Source: Tetraselmis striata
Taxonomy: Eukaryota; Chlorophyta; Chlorodendrophyceae; Chlorodendrales; Chlorodendraceae
Length of the DNA stretch: 64,000 nt
Direction of reading: 5' to 3'
NCBI GenBank assembly: GCA_006384855.1
Contig: VCJN01001147.1
Location: 310,001-374,000 of the forward strand
In this document: piece by piece, positions 55,470-64,000 of the stretch
How the letters are laid out: each line of letters starts with the position of its first letter
Position numbering within the stretch: the first letter of the stretch is position 1
Translations under genes and position numbers: made by a program
Notes under the pieces: generated by a model
Database searches by the model: none
What the model was told of the DNA's origin: nothing
What the model saw: only the letters and a program-made list of their open reading frames with translations

Positions 55470-57258
55470 GTGAATTACAAAAAGGGCAGTTCCCCAGAAT
55501 TAGAAAATCAACACAGCAAGCCGCCTAAAAGCGGCCCGCATCCCGCATAAGGCGGGATGGATGAGTGATGCGCACACGGTTCAGAGTCCGGGCCACGCGA
55601 GCACGTGTGTGTGTGGGTGATCCTCGGACGTGCTGTGCAGCTTCAGCAACGGGATGGGAGACGAATTTGCGCCGTCTGATGAGGCAGCGAGCACGCTCTC
55701 GAGCGGCCACCAAGCTCAGGACCCCGAGGAAATCTCTTGCGAGCAAGGCCTCCTGGTGAGCCCGGGTGATGCACCGAGTGCCCCGCGATGAGAGGGCACC
55801 CCGATCCGCAGCCAAGCATGCGATACCACGCACTGTGCGGTGCACCCCCTTGCTCACCTCACCCACTGTGCCGAAGACCATGCCCGTGTACTCCGACATA
55901 TCCAGGATGTCTCGAAGAGGACCCTTGTGTCCGGGCTCTGTGTTGTGCCACGCCGCGTCCCGCGCAGCCAACCCCCGTTGTATGTCGCCCAACAGGGAGC
56001 GCTCAAACCGATCCACAGCTGTGGCCCGGGGCACTGAAGTGTACTTGACCCCGTACCGCATAGTCTTGAACTCCAACAGCGTGGACTTCAAGCTCCGGGG
56101 ATCATAGCTCCCGGTCACGACGTTGAACGCCGGAAGGGAGAGCTCTGCGTCGGGCACTAGGTCCTTGAGTTCATCCCGGGGTACGGTGTTGCCGAGAGGC
56201 ACTGCCTGCTGGAACAAGTCATCCACCTCCCGCCGTACCGCGATACCTAGGTCGTGAACACAGTGTTCGCGGAAGGCATCTGCGATAGCGTCGTGCTGTA
56301 CACGCCAGTGAGCGTCTCCAGGCGCCGGGAGGTTCATGAGCGCGTCGCCGTATAGATCAACAATGACGGGGTTGTGCTCCGTCGAGGGCAGAATAATCTG
56401 GCACCCAACCACCGGGGCCAAGCACGGGCTAGGCAGAAAGAAGTACCCGGCAGCGACCTCCCGCAGCTCATGCGGAGTCATGGCTGTCCGTGCGGTGGGG
56501 ATGGCCACTGTCCACATGCCTGACGCCGCGTCGAGCTGGTTGAACAAGATCCATTCCCTACATGTGGCAGGGAGAGCGCACACCTCATTTCGAAGCCGAG
56601 AGTTGTTGGCCTGGTCTAGAAATGCCGTCAGCTCCTTTTGCGAGCCCGACGCAGCCTCCACTTCCCGCTCCATCTGGCGTGCATCTGCGTCACCGAGATG
56701 GCCAGCAGTAGCCGCTTGGAGGCGGCTCCACGCCTCGCGCATCTCCGCGGCGTAGCTGTCCGACCCATGAGCATCGTTGAGGAAGTGGTCATACTGGCGG
56801 GCGGAAGAATTTGCGTTGAAGCTGCCTCGGCCAAGTACGGACCCGAGCTGTGGGTCAAAGAAACCAGGGGTGGGGGTGTTGGTGCCGGAGTTCTTGGTCA
56901 GGAACCTTGGGAGGATGGCGTTCATGCAGCCAATGAAGGCGGCATCACGAACGGTAGCCATGCGGCGGATGCCAGCTCCCTTCAATCGAGTGGGGAGGTG
57001 AAGCCTGCTGCGCGCCCTGGCCACTGCATCCTCGCTCAAGGTAGCCACCTCCGCTGCCATGGGGTCGGGGTCGTGCAAAAGCTCCGCCAAGAAATCGGTG
57101 ACCACCGGATTGGTGTCGGTGCCGTACGTGGAGGGGTCAAAAGAGACCCCTAGCACCCGTTCGACCGCCGCGAGGATGGTGGCATCCACCGCCTCCGCAA
57201 AGGCCTCCACCTCAGACGGAAGACAATTGCGGAGCCAATACCCCGCCTTGTGTTGCAT
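55470..57258 (-). mobile_element. Family A retroelement copy 4, 5'-truncated with 11-bp TSD
   Basis: GCACTACTGGT occurs at 55459-55469 and 57259-57269, directly abutting both ends. On the minus strand the 3' end reads CTTTTTGTAATTCACACC as in the other copies. The RT half is missing, as expected when target-primed reverse transcription stops early. The insertion lies about 140 bp upstream of the BART-START start codon. Confidence 0.88.
55525..57258 (-). CDS. Family A C-terminal protein with PD-(D/E)xK-like endonuclease motif
   Basis: A 577-codon open frame whose first ATG lies exactly at the truncation point, so that start is fortuitous. The family is recognised from copy 2, where the same region follows an RT with ADDGYLVG. 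Segments: LHLPTRLKGAGIRRMATVRD (thumb or post-RT region), then VPDAELSLPAFNVV and STLLEFKTM, which fit PD...ExK of restriction-like endonucleases, and a C-terminal block YTGMVFGTVGEVSKGVHRTV. The frame is still fully open, so the insertion is recent. Without the RT it cannot retrotranspose itself; whether it is expressed is unknown. Confidence 0.75.
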   Translation of the reverse strand: MQHKAGYWLRNCLPSEVEAFAEAVDATILAAVERVLGVSFDPSTYGTDTNPVVTDFLAELLHDPDPMAAEVATLSEDAVARARSRLHLPTRLKGAGIRRMATVRDAAFIGCMNAILPRFLTKNSGTNTPTPGFFDPQLGSVLGRGSFNANSSARQYDHFLNDAHGSDSYAAEMREAWSRLQAATAGHLGDADARQMEREVEAASGSQKELTAFLDQANNSRLRNEVCALPATCREWILFNQLDAASGMWTVAIPTARTAMTPHELREVAAGYFFLPSPCLAPVVGCQIILPSTEHNPVIVDLYGDALMNLPAPGDAHWRVQHDAIADAFREHCVHDLGIAVRREVDDLFQQAVPLGNTVPRDELKDLVPDAELSLPAFNVVTGSYDPRSLKSTLLEFKTMRYGVKYTSVPRATAVDRFERSLLGDIQRGLAARDAAWHNTEPGHKGPLRDILDMSEYTGMVFGTVGEVSKGVHRTVRGIACLAADRGALSSRGTRCITRAHQEALLARDFLGVLSLVAARERARCLIRRRKFVSHPVAEAAQHVRGSPTHTRARVARTLNRVRITHPSRLMRDAGRF

Positions 57259-57309
57259 GCACTACTGGTACATCGAGCAGCGCAGGTGGGAATACAGCAG
57301 CAAGTTTTA

Positions 57310-57600
57310 AAGTCATTTCCCGCTCCCGGTACAGGACTGGCAACAGTGAAACCCTTGCAGCGTCTCTACGGCCGCAGTTTACTTTGGCAGCGATCCAGTT
57401 ACGACGGACGTGTCATATTCCCTTTTCGGATGGTTTCCTGATTGCATCTTGCAGCTAGCCTATGTAACTAATACATGTACTTACGACGGAAGCCCTGGGT
57501 AGACCCTGGGTTGGCGATGCTCCGTCAAGAAGAAAATTGCCGAAGCATTCTTCGAAACTAATTGAAGGCTACTAAATTTTCCAACAGCTTGTTCCATGAT
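57310..57600 (-). mobile_element. Family B 3' end fragment carrying a smaller insertion
   Basis: The reverse complement of the family B 3' end (ACAGGACTGGCAACAGTGAA, CCCTTGCAGCGTCTCTACGG) is interrupted at 57409-57480 and continues with GAAGCCCTGGGTAGACC and TTGCCGAAGCATTCTTCGAA. It lies next to the oppositely oriented family B body that begins near 57600. Confidence 0.65.
57409..57480 (+). mobile_element. 72-bp retroelement 3' end with 10-bp TSD
   Basis: TTACGACGGA occurs at 57399-57408 and 57481-57490 and brackets 72 bp that ends with the motif GCTAGCCTATGTAACTAATA. The same terminal motif ends the 831-bp insertion at 57907-58737. It is therefore an extremely 5'-truncated copy of that element family. 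Confidence 0.75.
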
Positions 57601-60240
57601 ATATCACGGCTCGTCACCAAGCGTTAGGTCTACCCATGTATGTACGCGGGATTTATTGAGGTTAGGAAGGCATATGACACCGTAACTCATCCCTTTCTTT
57701 CCCCTGAAACTTCAAGCCACGGGAGTCACGGGTCATATGCTTACCTTCATTTACACTTTATATGGGGATAGTATGGTACGGGTTAACACATGGGTGGCCC
57801 CGGGAACTCTATCAGACCCCATATCAGAACCATAGAGCGTGCGTGGCCTCCGACAGAAGTGCCCCGCTGCCCCCATACTATTTAACATATTCATCGACGA
57901 TATATTACATTTCATCGTGGATCATCTACCCATATGCCCCGTAGCGAACTACAAGCACCCGCATGCATACCGCTTTGAAGAATCTGTGGGCATCTGTGGC
58001 AATTGATGCGGGGGCGGTGCTTGACCGGGACCGTTCGGGAGCCGGAGACTTGACCCTTGAGACGAGTGGGCTGCGCCTAGCGGACCGCTCGCGGCCGTCG
58101 GTCTTGACGCTGGCGGGGTGGGGGGGGGGGCGGCGTGCGATTACATGATCGACTTCGCGTGCGTGTCCTCCACGACCCCCACTTGGAGCAACGACCCCCG
58201 CTGGTGCACCCCGGGAATCGCGGCGACCGAGGCGGAGCATGGTAAGTTGGCAGCGGACCGGGCGTCTTCCGCCCCAGTGCAGGGTGTTCACCGGTACTAC
58301 CCTTTTGGGGTTGAGGACCGCGGCCGTCTCGGGAAGTCCGCTTTGACGGTGGTCTACATCTGCTGTGCTGTTGGGTGTGCGCAACTTCCCTGGCGGTCCT
58401 TCCGCCCCGACCTCATGCTTCCTTCGTGGTCAATCCGTTTCAGGCACTTCGGAACTTTGTCGCCAGTCAACCTGCTGAGTTTTGCCGTCACCTGTCGCGC
58501 ACACGGCGGGGGCTGTTGCAGCGGGTCTCGGCTTGCGTGCATGGTACCCTGGGCGGCATTCTCTCTGCCGGTGTGCAGATGGCCAAGTCTGATGCGTGGG
58601 TTCGTGCCCATTCTGTGTCTTCTCATGTTGCTGCTTCTACCTCGCAGTCGCTGTAGAGGAGCTTTCTGATTGTCCCTTTTTTTTGGTGATTCCCTGATAT
58701 CGCCTTCTGTTGCTAGCTCATGTAGCGACTAATTATTGACGATATATTCGATGGGCTAGTGAGACCATATAGGGTGTGAGGTACCGGGGTGCACCGACAC
58801 AGTAGCGGCAAGGCAACCACAGACTACAGGTGCCATGCCAGTTATACGCGGACGACGTTGTTGGTATCAATGCTCGTTCGATAACCTGCAAGCCGCCATC
58901 ATGTTCGCCCACTTCTCGCGATGGGTGGAGGACTATTTCATGGGGTGTGGGGTGATGGCATTAGGCCGATATCCCGACGAGACCGTGTTGCACGACCAAG
59001 CTGCCCGATGGCAGCTTGGGGGGGGACTACGGGTACCGGTTGTAAATGAATATGGGTCGGTCATTAACTCGCATTTAGGTATGCGATGCGGCACATAGTA
59101 GACGACCGGGTTTAGGGTAAACGCGCCATTGAGGCGCTCGATTCGGTATTAGTCGGCGAACGGGACATAATTTCTATTATAATGTACGTGTGTATGTCTT
59201 TAAAACATGTATACTACCGGTTCTAACTTACGGCAGCTGTGAAGTATGGGGTATGATAGAACTAGCGGTGCAAATTAGTTACAAACCGTACTAACTCCAT
59301 CACTGCCTCAATAGTACCTTGGGTGGGTAAAAACTCCCATGGGATGGCCAGTGCACCGATGATGCGGAAATTGGACGTTGCGTCCATATTGCGCTACGGC
59401 GGCTGCAGCACGGGCTCGGGCGTTCCTGAAAGCATCTGACTTGCATACAACTATAACTCATTTAGTAGATCACCTTTCACTTGAGTGCAGGTCACTAGCC
59501 GGGCGCGATGCCGCTAACTAAAACTAGAAAATGCATCGGTGTGGGCGCGTTACGAATCGTTAGCCCGTTCGTACCGACCAGTCGACTGATATACACCGAT
59601 CGCGTTGCTGCACGTCTGCATGCGGCGACTAAACATTGTCCTACATTTGTGGCGGAAGACAGTGCATTTGAGACTCACTTTCGAACATATGTTGGTGGAG
59701 TGCCCGCGGTGGGGTATCACTGTCATAATTTGGGGATGTTCGTTCCGGAGTTAAGGCATTTTATCAGTTGTCGGGTTATTATTGAGTCAGCACATGAGGA
59801 CTGAACTGTCTTTAATTTATTTAATTTGGGCGGGGTTCCCCCTCCCCTCACGGCGCCTTGGATTTTATTGGGAATGTTAATTTTCATGTTATGGCGTCGG
59901 GCCCTCTGTCATATTGCCTTTTTGGGTTGCTCATGTATCGCACTCCCGAAATGCGTTGCTCCGCGCGGGATGGTTGCCCCAACTCGAATTCCACGAATGG
60001 GCCGACCCAAACGAGTAGGGCGGACCTTTCGTGGCCAGTGCCGGGTATTATGATGGCATTGTTATAGACGGTGATTCAACAGTGTTGGAAACGCCATCAC
60101 TGGCCTCTAATTACTCTTGCAGAATGCTTCGGCAATGTGCTTGTTGCTTGACTTACACCGTCGCCTCCCGAGGGCTTTCCGTAAGTGGATCGCTCCCTAA
60201 ACGGCCGTCGTAAAGACGCTACAAGGGCGGTTTCACTAAT
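57600..60240 (+). pseudogene. L1-like retroelement family B, RT remnant with nested insertion
   Basis: Frame-broken translation gives RT motif A (FIEVRKAYDTV near 57655; L1-type DVRKAYDTV), RGLRQ with CP-APILFNIFIDDIL near 57855-57910, then after the insertion the YADDVVGI motif C near 58845 and YGSVINSHLGM near 59050. The C-terminal region continues to a conserved block near 59870 shared with 45466-45888. The 3' end (GGGCTTTCCGTAAGTGGATC onward) matches the isolated fragments at 6030, 42236, 45466 and 57310. Multiple stops make it non-functional. Confidence 0.75.
57907..58737 (+). mobile_element. 5'-truncated RLE retroelement fragment inside family B RT
   Basis: GACGATATATT (11 bp; encodes the IDDI of the L1 RT) is duplicated at 57896-57906 and 58738-58748. 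The 831-bp insert encodes the C-terminus of a third RT family: DYMIDFACVSSTTPTW, TPGIAATEAEHGKLAADRAS and YYPFGVEDRGRLGKSAL fit a restriction-like endonuclease (D, then E/K, then the downstream FGVE block). It ends in GCTAGCTCATGTAGCGACTA without a poly(A) tail. Confidence 0.78.
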
Positions 60241-61217
60241 GATGCCCAATCCCATCCCGGAGACGAAAAAAAACAGGCTGGCGGGGTTGCTATAAAGATG
60301 CAGGATCCCACTAACCTAAAACCGCCCTTTTACAAAATAACTATATAAGGTTATGTAATCCCTAAGCCGAAAGTGGGCCGACGTCACGGGATAGTCGATG
60401 GAGCGCAGCGCAGCATGCCGCCAAACGAACTCGATGGATGGGGTGGGGTAGGAGCGCGACACACCTGCCCGCTCCCACCTACCCCGCACCTCGGACCAGC
60501 CAGCGCGTAACGAAAGAGCCCCAGTTCCCGTGCACTGTGTGCACAGTCCCTCTGCAGAAGATAGCCGCCTCCGAGACGGTGAGTGGTGCCGGCGGGGCTA
60601 GGCGAGGCGAGAGGAGGCGGGGCGGGGCCGCGGGGCCGCGAGGGGATCGAGCCGGCATGTCTCGCCGCGGCGCTAGGCGGACGAGGTTCCCGCGGCGCTG
60701 GGCTGCGGGGGGTGGGCAGAGCGGCAGATCCGCCTAGTAGGAGAGCGTGAATGCGGGCTGGGATGGGTACGGAATGCAGGGACGCGTGGGTGCTGTGCCG
60801 GCTGGCGGTGCCCGTCGCTCGCAAGCGGCCCCCGACCTGGCGAACTCATGTATCACAGAAGTTGCGGGGGCAAAGCCGAAGGCGTGACCGCCTGACACCC
60901 GCACTGGGTGTTTTTCCTCCTTACCTCGGATCGTCTGGTTGCGCAGTACTGCCTGGCGCTAGTTCGGAGGTCTGATAGGCTTGCCACGTTGGCCGTGAGG
61001 TGGTACTGTGAGTGGGGCAGGGGGGAGCTGTTGCAGCCGCGCCTAGGTGCCCTGAACAAGGTAGACCCCATCCAGGTTGCGACGTCCGGGCTCCGACGTG
61101 CGCTGTGCTCTTCTGCCATTGATATCTCGGAATGAGCCACCCCTTCCTCACGGGTGTGCGCGCAGACAGCGGCGCGGGAGCTGACAGCGGCGCGGCGGAG
61201 CGGGCGGTCCAGCAAAG
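60241..61217. other. Upstream region of the kinesin-2 gene
   Basis: Carries an imperfect inverted repeat (GGGGTAGGAGCG near 60450 versus CGCTCCCACCTACCCC near 60470). The kinesin promoter and 5' UTR must lie here; no element is assigned. Open frames on both strands lack recognisable domains. Confidence 0.4.
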
Positions 61218-64000
61218 ATGGCGCACCTCGCACCCAAGCAGGAGGATGAGTGCGTCAAGGTGGTGGTGCGCTGCCGGCCGATGAACACCAAGGAGATCAA
61301 CGATGGGCGGCAGCGCATCGTGGATATGGACCTCACGCTGGGGCAGGTGTCGGTGCGCAACCCCAAGCTGGACGCGCGCGAGCCGCCCAAGACGTTCACC
61401 TTTGACCAGGTGTACAACTGGGACGCGATCCAGATCGACATCTTCAACAACGCCGCCAAGCCGATCGTGGACAGCGTGATTGGCGGCTATAACGGCACCA
61501 TGTTTGCGTACGGCCAGACAGGCACCGGCAAGTCGTTCACTATGGACGGCGGCCCGGGCGAGCTGCAGGGCATCATCCCCAACGCCTTCAAGCACATTTT
61601 CAACCACATCGACAGCAGCGAGAACACGCAGTTTCTGGTTCGCGCCAGCTACCTGGAGATTTACAACGAGGAAATCCGGGACCTGCTCTCGCGAGACCCC
61701 AAGCACCGGCTGGAGCTGAAGGAGAACTTGGATAGCGGCGTCTACGTCAAGGGGCTGAACTCGTTTGTTGTGAAGAGTGTGCCCGAGATCCAGAACGTCA
61801 TGGACGTGGGCGCCCCCCTCACGTTTACCTCTCCCGGCGCGCGTTCTGTGCCATGCCGCACCCAGCCGTATGACTCTGTGCTGGCGATGCGCCTGCAGGT
61901 GGGCAAGAAGAACCGCTCCGTGGGCGCAACTCTCATGAACCAGGACTCGTCGCGCTCGCACTCCATCTTTGCCATCACCGTGGAGACAAGTGAGATCGCC
62001 GGCGGCGCTGAGGCCCACATCCGGTGCGCAGACTGGGCCCCCCCCTCCTCCCTCTCCTGGCTACTACCCCCGCTGGCATGCCGACTGTCAGCGTCGCAGC
62101 ATCAAGAGCGGCGCCCAATCATGCCCCGCAGCACGCCTCTGCCCTCTGCCCTTTGCGCCGGGTCTGAGCACAGGCATGGCATGTCTCGGGGGAACTCGCG
62201 CGCAGGGTGGGCAAGCTCAACCTGGTTGATCTGGCGGGCAGCGAGCGGCAGTCGAAGACCGGCGCCACGGGCGATCGCCTCAAGGAGGCCACCAAGATCA
62301 ACCTATCACTGTCAGCGCTGGGCAACGTCATCAGCGCCCTGGTGGACGGCAAGAGCGGTGCGGCAAGAGCTGGGTGCTTTGTCGCTTGAGCGGCAGCTGG
62401 CATGCCTGGCTGTGCGCCGGGGGCGAGGTTGGCAGCGCTGACACCGTTTCCCCGGTGCATCCCCACCGATGCTGCAGGCCACATCCCCTACCGCGACTCC
62501 AAGCTGACGCGGCTGCTGCAGGACTCGCTGGGCGGCAACACCAAGACCGTGATGATTGCCAACATGGGGCCGGCGGACTACAACTTTGACGAGACGATGA
62601 GCACACTGCGCTACGCCAACCGCGCCAAGAACATCAAGAACAAGCCCAAGATCAATGAGGACCCCAAGGACGCGATGCTCCGCGAGTTTCAGGACGAAAT
62701 CAACAGGCTCAAGGCTGAGCTGGACAACGCAGCGGCTGCGGGCGACACGTACGGGCAGGACGAGGAGCGGGTTGTGGAGAAGGTGATCGAGAAAGAAAAG
62801 GAGCTGGGCGAGAGTGAGATCGAGGCGATGAAGGCTGCGATTGAGGACGAGCTGAAGGCGGCTATGAACACCACCGAAATCGACGAGGCGGAGATGGCGC
62901 GGGTATGGCTGCTGTTCTGAGTGCGCCCTACTGGCTTGCCTTTCGGCTGCGCTGGGCTTGGTTCTATGGCGTCGATACCTGCCAGGAGCTGGCTGCGTCG
63001 GGGCAGCTATGCCGTTTTCATGCCGTCCGCCCCAGCGCGCATACTGCCTGGCTGGTGAGAGAACTGATCCGCTCGCCCGCCGCATGTAGATCCGCGAAGA
63101 GGCTGCAAAGCAGGCCAAGGATGAGCTGGATCGCCGCGCCGAGGAGACCAGGCGTGCAGCGGAGGAGGCGGAGAAGCTTAAGCGTGCCGCAATGACCAAG
63201 GAGCAGGAGGCCAGCCTCGCGCATGAGCAGGCGCAGAAGGCGGCGGAGGCCAGGTGGGGCAACCTGCTGTGTGGTTGTGTGAGCTGCCTTATACGCTGGC
63301 TCGGAGGAGTGCTGAAACGCGGCTGCGTGGCGGGCAGGGCGGCACTAGAGAAAAAGCTTGAGGCAATGCAGTCGAAGATCCGCATGGTGCGCTACTCACT
63401 CTCCTGGTTGTACACTCGCCGGAGCTTGCTGCAGGGCACACGAGGAATCCATTGCATTAGAGGACTGGGCGGCAGGGGTGCCTGAACTGGCAGTGACACC
63501 TGTGGAGCCCTGGGTTGCTGCAGGGCGAGTCCAAAACGGGCGGGCTGCAGGAGGTTGTACAGGAGACGGCTGAGGAGATTGAGAAAAAGCGGCGTGAGCT
63601 GGAGGAGAGGTGCGTGGATGATCCCCCCCCCCCATGTGTGTTTACAAGCTGGGCCTTGTAGGTGTGCGGGGGGAGAGGCTGACGCTGCTGATGTGGTATT
63701 GGGTGAGCCAGGCAGGCGAAGGCGCGCGAGGCGCAGGAGAAGCTGGCAAAGCTGGAGGAGGCGCAGCTGGCGAGCGAGGGCACGTACAGCAGCCTGCAAC
63801 AGGAGGCGGAGGCCAAGGGCAAGAAGCTGAAGAAGCTGTGGGGCCGGTACAAGGAGGTGCAGCAGGAGGTGGAGGATCTCAACGCAGAGCTGCAGCGGGA
63901 GCGGGAGGACATGCTGGACTCCATCCGCATGCTCACCCACCAGGCACGCCGCCGGAGGCGCCTCACCCGCTGTAGCTTCCCCCGCACGCACGCCGTTGAG
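61218..64000 (+). CDS. KIF3B: Kinesin-2 motor subunit, KIF3B-like (partial, runs off window)
   Basis: Kinesin-2 drives anterograde intraflagellar transport. Exons: 61218-61805, 61899-62023, 62206-62357, 62478-62902, 63090-63253, 63338-63386, 63524-63609, 63712 to about 63940 (end unresolved). Every join keeps phase. Motor motifs: [12 protein letters not shown]-loop [13 protein letters not shown], switch [12 protein letters not shown], switch [21 protein letters not shown], then [17 protein letters not shown] and [20 protein letters not shown]. The [16 protein letters not shown] and [20 protein letters not shown] segments resemble KIF3B more than KIF3A, which would make it the FLA8-type subunit by the Chlamydomonas scheme; I am not certain of the paralogue. 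An acidic stretch and charged coiled coil follow the motor. Introns 61806-61898 and others have GTGCG/GTGGG donors; the first has no in-frame stop and could be mistaken for coding. Confidence 0.9.

Noticed and set aside
61806..61898. Coding extension of the kinesin motor
   Set aside because: The stretch is open and in frame, but it starts GTGGGC, ends CTGCAG and interrupts the conserved NVM-x-x-G-x-x-NRSVGAT loop, so it is an intron.

Overview
This window looks like nuclear DNA of a flagellated, intron-rich green alga, most likely a chlorophycean (volvocine or Chlamydomonas-like). Genes are split by short introns with GTGCG/GTGAG-type donors and CTGCAG/GCGCAG acceptors, coding DNA is GC-rich, and three genes are ciliary or of ciliary type: DNAAF4/PF23, a kinesin-2 motor and a BART-domain protein. 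The species cannot be named from the sequence. Gene models below were built by hand; internal exon phases close in the complete models. The 5' ends of the ARM and BART-START genes and the 3' end of the kinesin remain open.

Layout. 1-5.4 kb: tandem repeats, a 30-bp minisatellite and unrecognised or decayed coding pieces. 5.9-11.7 kb: decayed copies of a retroelement here called family A (RT plus PD-(D/E)xK-like endonuclease). 12.7-15.9 kb (-): DNAAF4 (PF23), six exons. 16.3-20.8 kb: an intact 1354-codon non-LTR retrotransposon with a 16-bp target-site duplication (TSD). 21.2-25.2 kb: a DIRS/PAT-like tyrosine-recombinase (YR) element with split repeats but no reverse transcriptase, itself hit by an 819-bp pogo-like element. 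25.4-27.8 kb (+): CCCH zinc finger plus methyltransferase gene. 28.1-29.7 kb (-): a secretory thioredoxin/PDI-like selenoprotein with three in-frame TGA codons where CGHC is expected, and a matching SECIS-like hairpin in its 3' UTR. 30.1-31.4 kb: a TA-flanked inverted-repeat element. 31.6-34.5 kb: second YR element. 36.5-42 kb (-): armadillo-repeat gene. 42.2-46.0 kb: nested retroelement fragments. 46.5-50.3 kb (+): CDK7/CDKD kinase, eleven exons. 50.9-55.3 kb (-): BART-START protein. 55.5-60.2 kb: a 5'-truncated family A copy with an 11-bp TSD and a broken L1-like element (family B) with nested insertions. 61.2 kb to the end (+): kinesin-2 motor, partial.

The host genes are unrelated single genes; DNAAF4 (dynein pre-assembly), kinesin-2 (anterograde IFT) and perhaps the BART-START protein share a link to cilia. 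The intergenic space is mostly mobile-element debris, with several insertions a few hundred bases or less from host start codons. Homopolymer G/C tracts are very common; many lie in introns just after the 5' splice site, with C on the sense strand.

The most notable observation is the selenoprotein: UGUU in place of CxxC, with a SECIS-like structure 61 nt after the TAG stop.
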